A DNA stretch of 64,000 nucleotides from Isoetes taiwanensis (Eukaryota; Streptophyta; Lycopodiopsida; Isoetales; Isoetaceae). Position numbers and translations under genes: made by a program. The stretch is from NCBI GenBank assembly GCA_021234155.1, contig JAJEKV010000010.1, forward strand, positions 19,441,418 to 19,505,417, given 5' to 3'. Numbering within the stretch: position 1 is the first letter of the stretch; the number at the start of each line of letters is the position of its first letter. Shown here piece after piece: positions 47,395 through 58,832 of this stretch. The notes beneath the pieces are model-generated. The model was not told the origin of the DNA and did no database searches. It saw only the letters and a list, made by a program, of their open reading frames with translations.

Positions 47395-50300
47395 ATGCGG
47401 GTGCAGATTGTGGATCTTTGCCGCCGGGGCGAGGGGACCGGGACAGTCGCCGACCCGCGAGTGGTACCCGGCATTTTTTGGTGTTCAATGGTTGTACAGG
47501 GAGACGTGGGCACGGTGGGGTTGCCTGCTACTACCGGGTAGCCTTGGCACATTTGGTTTCCCTCCAGAAGACCGACAGACATAACCGCTACTTGTGGATC
47601 CGAGTGCACCACCGGGCGGGATCCTCTCTTCTAGTCGCTTGCTACTTTCCCCATGCAGAGAGTCCCTTCTATCACGGCCACCTGGAGGTGGACAGGATGG
47701 ACCCTTATGTCGATCTATATGATGACATACAGCAGCACAAGCGGATGAGCAGAGTTATGCTCCTTGGAGACTTCAATGCGGGACGAGGGGTAGAAACGGG
47801 CCATGCGTCACGGACCCCCTAGCGGATGGCGTCTTGCGATTCGTCCCCCAGAGGCGGTTTGCATCACGACACTCGGATGCGGTCCGGGTCACTTTCGCTT
47901 TGGCAGACAATTGCTCCTGATGTGCGGTATCTTTGACCTGCTCATATGCAATGGCCTACCACAATGGCCCTCTTCCCACGGGTACACTTGCAGACAGGAC
48001 AATCACGGCGGCGGAACTAGTGTCGTGGATTATGTCATAGTGGTTGCGCAGGATGTACACCTTGTCAGCCATTTTCACATCGGCGCAGCGGTCGGGCGAG
48101 GAGGCCGACTTCGAGATCACCTCCCACTATATGTGAGGCTGGCACGGCCCGGCCGCTATGGCCCCGATAGCGGTACCTTTTGGCCACCGGTTGCGCTTGG
48201 ATTATGGCGGGAGCCGGAGGGTTGGCCCGACATGCTCGCGAAGCCCTCCCGACAGCGATTCTGCAGGCCCACGGCTGGAGCAACAAACCCACCGGTTGGT
48301 TGAGCTCCTCGTAGGGGCGCATGATGCTTTGGGAGACCTCCCCCACGCCAGAGATCAGAGACCGCAACCTTCCCGTGTAACAGATGGTTTGATGCTGCTC
48401 TTTAAGGAACGCAAACGCACACTCCGTCTCATCGTGGATCAGGACCAACGAGCTCAGGCCACCAGCCATTACCGTGCCTTCCTCAAGGAGACAAAGGCAA
48501 GGTACCTGGCAAAGCACCAGGGAGAAATGTTCGGCCTACTGAACGCCCACCCGAGAGCTTTCTGGCGCAGGGTACTCTGCGAGCGGCCACAAACTGCGGG
48601 GAAACATCACCGCGTTGCATTGGGGAGCGCATGCACGCAGCGGCTTTATGATCCCCCGGGAACACGAACGGATGTTCCCCCGCAACATGGTCCACTGCTG
48701 GTGATCACAGAAGAAGATGTCGAAGAGGGGCTACAACGCCTGGCTAATGGGAAGGCGACAGACTTGGATGGCCTGCAAGCGGAGTTGCTCAAGTGGGCAG
48801 GACTGCCCATGGTGCCCGGCCCCGACCTTGACCGTTTCAATGCGCAAGAGGGTTTTCCCGGTCATGGACCACAAGCGAGGGTTGTTCGATCTACAAGGCG
48901 AGGGGACCCACACCGTCCCAACCAATTATCGAACCATCATGGTCATTTCGGTGTTTGCCAAGCCGTGCGTGGGCATTTTCGAACAGCGAGGTAACCCGGA
49001 TGGGCAGAGGCGGAAGTCGGGGCACTTACCCATGCGGACTTCGACCCGGACATTCGACCATTGATCACATCTTCACACTCGGGACCCTGGTCGAGGACAG
49101 CCAGGAACCGTCGGGGAGGACTGCATCTTCTTTGTTTTGTGGACTTTGCAAAGGCTTTCAAACACGGTCCCAGGGAAAAGTTGTGGGGCGAGATTGCATC
49201 ATTTGAGGCTCCCTATGGATCTGCGAGGAATGCGATTAATACAGATGGTCTGACGAGACCGACAGCGCACAGTCGTCCAGGAAGGGTGATCATTTGCCGA
49301 TAGCATTGGAGTTAGGCAAGGTTGTCCTCTCTCACCTACACTCTTTGGACTTTACATTGACCGGTGGAAGCCCCGGCTAGTCGCCAATGGGGGACGGTAT
49401 ACGGCTCTTGCATCGGGTCATCCTGACCTCATCTATGGATGATGTGGACCTCTTGGCCCATACACGGAGGGAATGCAGGCACACCTAGATGCCCCCGGAC
49501 ACGATACGCCGGTGACCGGACATGCGGGTCAACTCGGCCAAGACTAAGGTGGTCCTCATATCCTCCTCCGTCATCCCAAGACCTCCCGGCTCACTTACCA
49601 GGGGGCAGATGGTAGAGGTCACACACCCGGCTACAAGTACACGGGGGCTGGAATTCCCGCCCTCAATGTATTGGGATGCATCCATTCGCCGGTGACCGCA
49701 GGGTTGGAAGGGCGTTATGCATAATGCAAAACAATAGTCCGTGAGGCGTAGTTGTATGATCGGGGCCACAGTCACATTTGTTCCGAACCTTCGGTCGAAC
49801 CCAGTTCTTTTGTATGAGGTCGAGGTGTGGAGCCCGGTGGGTGTCTTTGGCGACTTGGAGCAGGTCCGAAGGCATTTTGACGGGCACTTGGCGCCGAGCC
49901 CTCAGTTCCATATCGGATCTTGTTGCAAGAGCGGGATTCATGCCCCCTGCGGCATGCGCGACCCCTCGATAGGCACATTGTCTATTTCGGAAGGTGGCCA
50001 ATATGGGCTTACACTCGCTCCCACACTTGGCTTATTTGGGCGATGAGCCCATAGCGACTCGGGGCTTGTTGGAAGGACAAGAGAGCCCGGTGGTTGGCCT
50101 CAGGCGTAGACGCACATAGGTGCATCCAGTGCACCACGAGCCCGCCCGGGATAGGCCGAGGGGGTACTTGGACTCTTGTTTCAGGGGAAGCTCGGGACTA
50201 CCGTGCTCTGGAGCAGTAAAGGTGGCACACTACAAACATCACATAAATCCTACCGCGCCGAGGCCCACGGCTCTACTGCGTTCTCGGTTGCCCATGAAGA

Positions 50301-50800
50301 AGCCACGGGATTATCGGCGTCCATTCGAATAGGGGCCCACCATCTTGACGGCTTGAGGCGGGTTCTTTGGGTTGAGAGCCGCGCCGGGGACAGGCTTGTC
50401 GGTGTTACTTTCTTTGGGGGTTGTTGAGGATGAAAGCCATGCCTTCCGCTGTCGGCCTATAGTCGATCGGCCGGGCTCGCTACATTCTCTTAGGCGACTG
50501 ATCCGCCTACCAGACGAAGCTACCGATGCGCCATCAGTTCGATCCCTTGGCTCCTACCTCCAGGAGGTTTGGATCTGCGGACTCACCTCTACCCCCGGGC
50601 GCCTACCTGAGGTGCTGGGAATTCATGTGTATATATGTATATTTGTACAGCTGCCAGCAGGTTTGTTGCTACGACGGTTTTTCCCTCCTAGGGGAGGTTT
50701 AATCCAGGTAGCAATGGGCTTGCTGCACCCGTGTAATTTGGGTCCCATAGGCCGATTGGCCTCCGCGGACGATAAAAGAACCTTCCTTCCTTCTCTACCC
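47395..50800 (+). pseudogene. Nearly full-length GC-rich LINE (endonuclease, RT, C-terminal domain), heavily mutated
   Basis: An AP-type endonuclease begins with GHGGVACYYRVALAHLVSLQ and has RVMLLGDFNAGRG and, after a frameshift, SVVDYVIVVAQDVHLV and LRDHLPLYV. RT follows: LANGKATDLDGLQAELLKW, FVDFAKAFKHGPREKLW and GVRQGCPLSPTLFGLYID. The YADD region is destroyed by frameshift near 49430. Later pieces match the 3' half of the copy at 59.6-60.5 kb. The 3' end has a stem-loop and the motif GGTCCCATAGGCCGATTGGC (50741 on). Many indels break the frames, so it is inactive. Its G+C content is far above the flanks. Insertion ends and target duplications could not be fixed. Confidence 0.88.
50741..50777 (+). 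repeat. Conserved 3'-terminal motif of the GC-rich LINE family
   Basis: GGTCCCATAGGCCGATTGGC then CTCCGCGGACGATAAAA. The same terminal motif ends the copy at 60867-60902 and the minus-strand tip at 37517-37551. It is the best anchor for finding more copies. Confidence 0.8.
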
Positions 50801-51970
50801 CATGGTTGAAGCAATTTGTATCAAGTCATCTAGCCAATGTATACAATACAAATGGCCACAACTGCTCTGATCTAAAAGCTAAATGACATAACAAATGCAC
50901 CCTAAAGCCTCACAGCTTTACTGATGTACATGTTCATTAAAACAAGAACACCTTACACAACTTAAAACTACATAATCGACAATAAATGACCTATGCAAAT
51001 TGCTTGATAAAGATAACTAATTGGACAAGTGACATGTTTTAATCAGATGAGTAAGAATCAAGTCCATTTCCCTGCAAATAGTTAAGGATATACATTGCAC
51101 TGAGTTTCTAAAAGCTGCAACAAGTTTTGAGTAACTTACATGTTGCTAAATAAATCTTCTTAAGCTTAGAATAATTTACATGTTGCTAAATAAATCTTCT
51201 TCACAAAAGTTGGAAATGACTTCATTCCAAAGCTGGGCAAATTTTGCTAAAGAGCCTAATTGCAGCAAGCGATTAGGTCAGCTTTAATAGAAAGTAATCT
51301 GGAAAAGCCAAATATATAATATCAGTAAAGTTGTACACCTGATCTGATCTCCAAGATTTTTATCTTGAAAGCTAGATGATAAAAAGCAATGGTATACAAA
51401 AACTATAGGTGCCCAAACTAGTATCATGATACCAATATTCTTCTTTAATGTAAACATATGAAATTAATCACTTTCGTGACTCGAGGGACTAAGTTCCAGT
51501 AGATTTGTGAAGTGATAATTTCCATTTGTTGGTTGGATTCTAGAAAAGAGAACTAAAGACAAATATGACAAACTCTGGTCCAAGGAGAATATCCCCATGA
51601 TTTTTGGTGGAGGGCATAGTATGATGTTCAAAGAGGATGTTGTAGATGTGACAAGCTTTTCTGGCCTGAAGTCAGACTTTTTTTTGCTCTATTGGAGACT
51701 GATGGCAGGCCCTACAAGGGATGTTTCTCAGGGCATATTAAAATCCATGCAAGGAATGTTTCTCAGGGCATGTTAGTATCGGATGCTGAAAGTCACATGT
51801 TAGAGCCTCTGCAACCATTTTCTAGCCTGCTATGTTGCTAACGAAAACTCCTTCTCGAAAACTACCATTGCAAAAGCTAGGGTTAGCTAACCCTAATAAC
51901 CATATGCATGATTCCTACTTATGCTTTAATCAGATGTGCCTACAGATTGATGCCTGATAATGGTAACTCT
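50801..51970. other. AT-rich spacer
   Basis: No gene is seen. ACATGTTGCTAAATAAATCT plus TCTT is present twice (about 51139 and 51178). Two copies of GGATGTTTCTCAGGGCAT-like words lie near 51718 and 51756. Confidence 0.5.
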
Positions 51971-52612
51971 ATTCTAGAATGGGGCTCGCATGAAAACGAC
52001 AAAAACCTCCTGTAAAAGTTAATAAAATAGGTACAACCATGGCAGGCGAGCATCCCCTAAGAAAATATTCCCCAAAAAACAAAAACACCCATTCCCGCAC
52101 CCATTAGACATTAGAAACCGTAAACAAATATATATAGAAATAGAAAACATCACGGAGAGGTGGAAAAAGCAAAATAGCATCACCAACAGGTGGAAATCAT
52201 CTAGCATCACCAAACGGGTGGAAAAATATAGATAGCATCATTCAGTGGGTGGAAAATAATTTGCATCAGCCATCGGATGAAAAAACGCATCACCCAATGG
52301 GTGGTCAGTACTAACAAACATATAAAAATAGACGACAATAATCATCATAGCAACACCCAATTTGTGGAGGATAATGAGTTATTATCAAAAAAGGAAATAA
52401 ACATGAACATGAAACAAACTCAAAACTATATAAAAGGGCGGATAGGGAGGGAAGCAATGGGCAAGGAAGAGACGCTGTTGTGAGAAGACGCCGATAACCA
52501 ACCACCAGAATGAATAATGCATATATAGCTGCTCATCCCTTTCTAGAATGCCGATCCGATGGTTCGGATTGATGCCTATTCTGGTAAGGGACTCGCAACG
52601 AACACAAAAATT
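51971..52612. mobile_element. Non-autonomous element 3 of the ATTCTAGAAT/hairpin family
   Basis: It begins ATTCTAGAATGGGGCTCGCA and ends TTTCTAGAATGCCGATCCGA, TGG loop, TTCGGATTGATGCC. It then repeats a start-like phrase (ATTCTGGTAAGGGACTCGCA) up to the copia LTR. The middle differs from elements 1 and 2 but carries five imperfect units of GCATCACC-N-GGGTGGAA (about 52175-52305); element 1 has one such unit near 40249. No ORF is credible. Confidence 0.6.
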
Positions 52613-52616
52613 GGCA

Positions 52617-53042
52617 TGTAAGATTTACTAAGGTATTATTTAGCTAAGGCAACTTCAAATAAACAATGTCACACACTAAAACATAGTTAGACAACCAAAT
52701 GTTCGAACTACAAGTAAATCATTCATAAGCAGATGTCGGCACTTCAAACTCAAATCTCCATTCCTGTATATATCTGTACAAGTTAAATTTCTGTTTATAC
52801 ATTCTTAGGGATCACCGAATTCCGGCAATCCCAGTATCTAGTCCATTCGATCATCTAGGCGGTTGCTAGATGACAGCTTTTGGTTCCACCTGGCCGGTGA
52901 CACTGTTCACCGAACTAGGCTCTAGGGTTATCCAGAAATACCATTCAAAATTCATATTGCAGGCACACCATTGAACCATTACCTTAAATATTCAATGAAC
53001 ACAAAATTGTAATGGCCTTGTAACATGCTCGTATCTTCAACA
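52617..53042 (-). repeat. 3' LTR of the copia element
   Basis: The 426-bp LTR has TGT...ACA termini on both strands. Relative to the other LTR it has C for A at about 52709 and one extra A at about 52717. The remaining four changes lie in the last 140 bases, and all are transitions. Confidence 0.95.
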
Positions 53043-53088
53043 CTTCCCCATCATTGAATATCTCTGTTCAAGATCTCTGCTTGTTTTT

Positions 53089-55880
53089 CTAAGTTTGAAT
53101 CAGACTGTCCCTGCTTTCTATTTCCTGCACTCTTATCATGTCTTTGAGCATGTTAAATCTTGGCTCTCTAAGAGCCTTCGTGAGTATGTCAGCTAGCTGT
53201 CTTTCAGTTTGAATAAACTTCACGGCATTTTTCTGAACCATTTCTCTAATGAAATGCTGCTTCATCTCAATGTGCTTTGACCTCTCATGTAGCACAGGAT
53301 TTTGTGTCATAGCAATTCCACTTGCAATGTCTGACCATAAAGCAGTTGGTTCATGATTCTTTATTCCAATTTCTTCCAGTAGTCTCCTGATCCAAATGAT
53401 TTCTTTTGATGCCAAGGTTATAGCTGTATACTCAGCCTCTGCACTAGATAGTGCTACTGTATTCTGTTTCTTACATTTCCAGCTCACTGGATTGTCACCA
53501 ATCAACACAATATAACCTGAAGTAGAATACCTTTGGTCAGCATCTCCTCCCCAATCTGCATCTGCAAATGCATTAATGTTACAACCTTTATTTCTGAACA
53601 TAACGCCATGGTCTGCAGTCCCTTTCAAGTACCTTAGAATTCATTTGGTAGCTGCCCAATGAGATCTTCCAGGATTGCTGTTATATCTACTTAGCAAGTT
53701 AACTGCAAAAGCAATGTCAGGTCTTGTGGCTCCTGACAAATGCAACAAACATCCTATTAAACTTCTGTAAGGAATCGACTTCATGTGCTCTATCTCTTCA
53801 ACTGTTACATGGCACATTCTTTTACTGATTTTATGTTCTGGAACTAGTGGAGTGCTCACCACATTGCATTCCTTCATCTCGAACCTGTCAAGTACTCCAT
53901 GTATATAATCTGCTTGACTCAAAGTTATAATCTTCTCATCTCGATTTCTGAACACTTTAATTCCCAAAAATTTCTTTAACTCTCCCAGGTCAGTCATCTT
54001 GAATCTGGATTTGAGCAGTCTTTTGCAAACATCCAAGCAATCTAGACTATCAGAAAACATCACACAATCATCCACATAAAGTGCAATGAGACAGAAATTA
54101 CTATGCTGCCTGTACATGTACAAGTTTCCATCCCCATTCATTTTCATAAATCCTTGGTCTTTCAGATAAGTATCCATGCAAGTATACCATGCTCGAGGTG
54201 ATTGTTTAAGCCCATACACAGCCCTTTTTAATTTCCATATTCTATCATTCTTTTCCTCAAATCCCAGAGGTGGTTTCATGTATATCTCCTCCTCCAGCTC
54301 TGCATTTAAAAATGCAATACTAACATCCATATGATGAACTTCCCAGTTCATTGCATTTGCCAATGCTAGCATAATCCTTATGCTTGATAATTTCACTATT
54401 GGTGAATAGGTGTCATTATAATCAACTCCCTTTTGCTGTGTGAACCCTTGAGCAACGAGTCTAGCCTTGTATTTCTTGGATCCATCCGGAAGCTCTTTAA
54501 TTTTAAATATCCATTTGTTTCCCACAATATTTTTATTTTCTGGCCTGTTTATCACATCAAATATCTCTGTTCTTCTGAATGCTTCCATTTCCTCATTCAT
54601 GGCATTTTGCCAAAGCTTGCTGTTCTTATCATTCACAGCCTCCTCATATGTTTGTGGCACATCAACTTCCAATGCAGTCATTAAATGAGGTATCATTTCT
54701 TCTTCCATTGTTTCTAGTCTTCTACTTTTTCCATCAGCTTCTCTCCCATGTTCATCAATTTTAATCCCTTTATCTGCTAATTCTTTTTTTAGTTTTTCTG
54801 CCTCAGTCATCCTTTTTCTTTGTTTACCATCATTGTTTCCTCCCTGTACAACCTCTGGAATAGGATCATCAATTTTCACGTCCCTTTGTATTATTTGATC
54901 TGTGTCTCCATCATCATCACTATCAGCTACAGGATTATAATTTGGCTTTTCTACTTCTTCTGTCATATCCCTTTTTTGCAGGTTCACATCCTTAAAGTCT
55001 TTGTACAACTGCTCTTCTATAAACACATCTCTACTTACTATAATTTTCCTTTTCTCTGGATCGTATAGCCTATATGCTTTAGATTTCTCATCATATTTGA
55101 CCAGAAAAGCTGTTAGTGCCCTGTCATCCAACTTACCCCTCAATTCTTCTGGGATATGAACATAAGCTACACATCCATAGGTTTTAAAACCTTCATATGT
55201 GGGCATTTTCTTAGTCCACAACAATTATGGAATTTCCCCATCTAGACTTGCACTTGGCAGTCTATTTTGTATGAAGATGGCTGTTTTTAGAGCTTCCTCC
55301 CACAGCATATTAGGTAATCCAGCATGCTTTAACATTGCCCTAACTGCATTCAAGCATGTTCGATTTTTTCTTTCTGCCACCCCATTCTGCTGGGGAGAGT
55401 ACCTGCCGGTCAACTGTCTTCTAATGCTTTTTTCAATACAAAAGGATTTGAATTTCTTTGAAATATATTCACCTCCTCTGTCTGATCTTAGACACTTAAT
55501 TCTAAAACCTGTTTCTCGTTCCATTTCTGTCAGATATTCCTTGAATGCTCTTAGAGCTTCATGCTTCTTTGCTAGACAATAACATTTAGCTTTTCTAGTG
55601 TAATCATCTATAAAAGTGATGAAGTACCTTTTTCCCGAATAGCTTTTGATGTTGAGAGGACCGCAGATATCTGTATGCACCAGCTCCAAAGGCGTATCAG
55701 CTCTCTTTGTTCTTCGGCCAAAAGGTAATCGGGTGCTTTTTCCAATCATACAACTTCTGCATACAAAGTTCTTCTGATCCTCTTCTGCTGCATTTATGTA
55801 TCCAGACTTATTTAGGGCTTTCACATTATTCATGTTAGTATGGCCAAGACGTTCATGCCAAGTCCTTAAACTAGGTACTG
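53089..55880 (-). pseudogene. Copia pol: integrase, reverse transcriptase and RNase H, with breaks
   Basis: Reading the minus strand: the integrase zinc region RTWHERLGHTNMNNV and FVCRSCMIGKSTRLPF, then the integrase core (ELVHTDICGPL, FITFIDDYTRKAKC, NGVAERKNRT). RT follows with TYSPIVKLSSIRIMLALANA and the active site ALYVDDCVMF. RNase H has INAFADADWGGD and VALSSAEAEYTAI. A TAA at 55225-55227 lies between integrase and RT, and a TGA at 53641-53643 between RT and RNase H, both in frame. The junction with gag-protease near 55880 needs a one-base shift. The catalytic residues otherwise look intact. Confidence 0.92.
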
Positions 55881-57014
55881 AAACGAAGTATGCATCTCAA
55901 ATAAATCTCCAACCCTTTGGCCCAGAAAACATATTTTATTATCTTTCACAATCTTGCATACAAACTTGTCAAATAGGACCTGGTAGTCCAAGTCAACTAA
56001 TTGACTTACTGAAATCAGTTTTTTTACAATGGAAGGTACACAAAGGACCTTTTCTATTTCTACTCGATTTCCTTGCAGATCATACAATTTTAGCATCTCT
56101 GTTGCTTTAACTTCTTGAGTTCTTCCATCTCCTAGTCGAATATTCTTTGTCTTCAGCTCCTTATCCCTGTCAGCAAGCAAATCTGAAGAGTCTATGATTG
56201 TTCTTTCAGCTCCCGAATCTACAACAAAAGATGCTTTAGAACTTTGTGTTTTGCTTAAAGAATTTGAGAACACATTTGTTACCTCTTCTTCTGAGTCCTC
56301 CTCATCACATTCTATGACAGCAACATTTGTGTTTGCTGCGTTACCACCTCGGCCTCTACCCCTATTGGCATTCCAATGAACTGTTTTCCCTTTGCCTCTA
56401 CCTCTGCCCCTGCCACTGTCCTTTGGACTTGGGCATTTAGATGCAAAGTGCCCTACACCTCCACATGTGTAGCAAGTTTTCACATTTTGAACATTTCTCG
56501 GGCAGTTGAACTTCAAGTGCCCTACTTCCCCACAACCATAACATGGCCCAATCTGCTTACCTCTGTCACTAGAGGATTTCCCTTTTCTCACAGCCAACAC
56601 CTCGGCTGATTCTTCATAATCATCATTTTCATTGTCCATCACAGATTTTTGCTCCACTTCTGTCCTGGCAATCTGTTCTGCCTCTTCCCTAGTCCTGGCA
56701 ACAGTCCTTATGAGTGTGGCCAATGTTCCATAATTGGCAAACATCTTTGAAATTGCCAGGATTTGATGGCTTACTGACATGGTCACCCCAGCAGCCTCTA
56801 GATCTGCACAAAGAGAATCAAACTTGTGGAACATTGCAGTTAAATCTGTCTTGTCATCAAATCTCATCTTTCTTATCTCCTTTTTCAACACATCAATCTG
56901 GGATGAGCTCTTAGTCTGGTATGTTTTAATCAAATATTTCCAAGCATCCCTGGGACTCATGTCCCTTAACTTAAGCATAATACTTGGTGCAACTTTGCAC
57001 ATAATGAGTGTCAA
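55866..57014 (-). pseudogene. Copia gag (C-terminal part) and protease
   Basis: The frame contains KLRDMSPRDAWKYLIKTYQT (gag), two zinc knuckles (CYGCGEVGHLKFNC and CYTCGGVGHFASKC), an Arg/Gly-rich linker and the aspartic protease motif FVVDSGAERTIID. It ends prematurely after TSFQYLV by a frameshift into integrase. Its 5' side is cut by the LINE inserted at 57015. Confidence 0.9.
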
Positions 57015-58105
57015 TCTTTCCAAATCTAAGGTAATGGTCTTTGGAACAAGGGACAGACCGGAATTCACATACAAGGGGCAGATTATGGAGACAGTAGATT
57101 CATATAAATACCTTGGAATCGACATCTCTTCGAACTACAGTTGGAAAAATTGTATTAATAGGAGAGTTCAAGGCGGTAAGGCAGCTCTCTTTAGTATGTT
57201 GGCAAAATGTAACAGAGCCTATCTCTCGGATTGGAACTTGAAGGGCATTTTATTCAAAGCATTAGTCCAAACCGTGGTGTTATATGGTGTCCCAATTTGG
57301 GGACCAGACATCTCACCACGGATGTGGACACAAGTTGAAGGAATTCTGAAATTGTTCTTGAAAATTGAGTTGGGTATCAAGGCACAAATTCCGTTTGCCA
57401 TAATGCTTGCAGAGGGTGGCTTGCTTCCACTTGAGGTTGAAGGGCTTTTTCTTTCTATAAATTTTTATACGTAATTAAGGCATTAGATCTTGATCTATTG
57501 TCACACCAAGCCATGGAAAATTCAGCGTGGGAACGAAACCCGATATCCCGGGCGAACGGATGGGGGCTTGATTTGTCGACTTGTCCTACAAAAAAGCGAG
57601 GAGCTTAGAGTCCTGCTAGAAAGACAATCGGTCCGAAACTATGGGGACGGAAAACGGAAACTCTTGTATCGGGTAAATGTTAATCACATGGAAAGGTATG
57701 ATCAATCCTATTTGAAAACAAATCTATCTCCAGCTCAAAGGAAATTACTTGCCAGATACAGATCCGGGTCTCATAGATTGGAAATTGAGATAGGAAGATG
57801 GTCAGGAGTTCCAATTGAAGAGCGCGTATGTAAGATATGCAATTCAGGTTGTGTGGAAGATGAGAATCATGTTTTCGTGGAATGCTCTGGATATGAAGAC
57901 ATTAGGCAGAACTATGACATTCATGTATTAGATTTTTATTCACTACTCTCTACAGAGCCATTGATATTGGCACCATATGTAAGGGCGGTAGATGCACACC
58001 GCACCTTGCTTTTAAAACTGTAATTGGTTTGTTCATGTGCTCCATAGCCTCTCAAGGCTCAAGCGAGCATTAGACATAAAATAAATAAATAAATAAAATA
58101 ATTAT
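57015..58105 (+). mobile_element. LINE fragment inserted into copia gag
   Basis: The plus strand reads SKVMVFGTRDRPEFTYKGQI, then YKYLGIDISSNYSWKNCINR and VLYGVPIWGPDISPRMW. A later frame (57490-58023) has RSGSHRLEIEIGRWSGVPIE and a C-x2-C...C-x4-H zinc-like end. It is the 3' part of a LINE ORF2 (post-RT region plus C-terminal zinc domain), with a frameshift near 57475, ending in an (AAAT)n tail at 58077-58100. The copia gag sequence resumes in frame on both sides. Confidence 0.85.
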
Positions 58106-58384
58106 AGCTTTGGCTTGACTTACTTTTAATTCATCACCAGCCTTATCACTGCTAACACTTACCTCTTTAGATTTTGCAGTAGACTCCCCTGATTTTGCAG
58201 CAGAAGTTTCTCCTGTTGTTGAACTGCTCACCTCATCATCAGCATTAGTACCAGGTTCAATTATATACCATAACCCTTCAAACTGTAAAACCTCTTTAAC
58301 TCTCTCTTTCCATATCTGAAAGCCTCCAACTCCCTGGAAAACTTCTACTGAGCTCAAGAGAGTAGCACCAAAACGTTTGGACAT
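58106..58384 (-). pseudogene. Copia gag N-terminal part
   Basis: The ATG at 58384 begins MSKRFGATLLSSVEVFQGVG. It continues with GFQIWKERVKEVLQFEGLWY, the usual copia gag N-terminal pattern, and a Ser/Thr-rich linker up to SQAKA at the LINE insertion. Its start lies 24 bases after the 5' LTR edge, directly after the primer-binding site. Confidence 0.88.
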
Positions 58385-58393
58385 TGTGCAATT

Positions 58394-58405
58394 TGCTCTG
58401 ATACC
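58394..58405 (-). other. Primer-binding site (tRNA-iMet) of the copia element
   Basis: TGGTATCAGAGC on the minus strand, two bases inside the 5' LTR; priming by initiator tRNA-Met is standard for plant copia elements. Confidence 0.9.
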
Positions 58406-58407
58406 AC

Positions 58408-58832
58408 TGTAAGATTTACTAAGGTATTATTTAGCTAAGGCAACTTCAAATAAACAATGTCACACACTAAAACATAGTTAGACAACCAAATGTTCGAAAT
58501 ACAAGTAATCATTCATAAGCAGATGTCGGCACTTCAAACTCAAATCTCCATTCCTGTATATATCTGTACAAGTTAAATTTCTGTTTATACATTCTTAGGG
58601 ATCACCGAATTCCGGCAATCCCAGTATCTAGTCCATTCGATCATCTAGGCGGTTGCTAGATGACAGCTTTTGGTTCCACCTGGCCGGTGACACTGTTCAT
58701 CGAGCTAGGCTCTAGGGTTATCCAGAAATACCATTCAAAATTCATATTGCAGGCACACCATTGAACCATTACCTTAAATATTCAATGAACACAAAATTGT
58801 AATGGTCTTGTAACATGTTCGTATCTTCAACA
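58408..58832 (-). repeat. 5' LTR of the copia element
   Basis: The 425-bp LTR has TGT...ACA termini. It is the partner of 52617-53042, with five substitutions and one single-base indel between them by direct comparison. Confidence 0.95.

Larger units (their letters stand above)
52617..58832 (-). mobile_element. Ty1/copia LTR retrotransposon, minus strand, interrupted by a LINE
   Basis: Two LTRs (52617-53042 and 58408-58832) bracket gag and pol on the minus strand in copia order (protease, integrase, RT, RNase H). The primer-binding site TGGTATCAGAGC (58394-58405) lies two bases inside the 5' LTR, and a purine tract GATGGGGAAG abuts the 3' LTR. The LTRs differ by five substitutions and one indel, so the insertion is young. 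Yet it has two in-frame stops, a frameshift and a 1.09-kb LINE in gag, so it cannot act alone. Flanking 5-mers (TGGCA and CGGCC) do not match. Confidence 0.95.

Noticed and set aside
48065-48517. Minus-strand 150-codon frame opposite the GC-rich LINE
   Set aside because: High G+C lowers stop frequency; the plus strand holds endonuclease and RT motifs.
54433-57000. Plus-strand frames opposite copia gag and pol
   Set aside because: The minus strand carries all retroviral-type motifs; these frames lack any domain.
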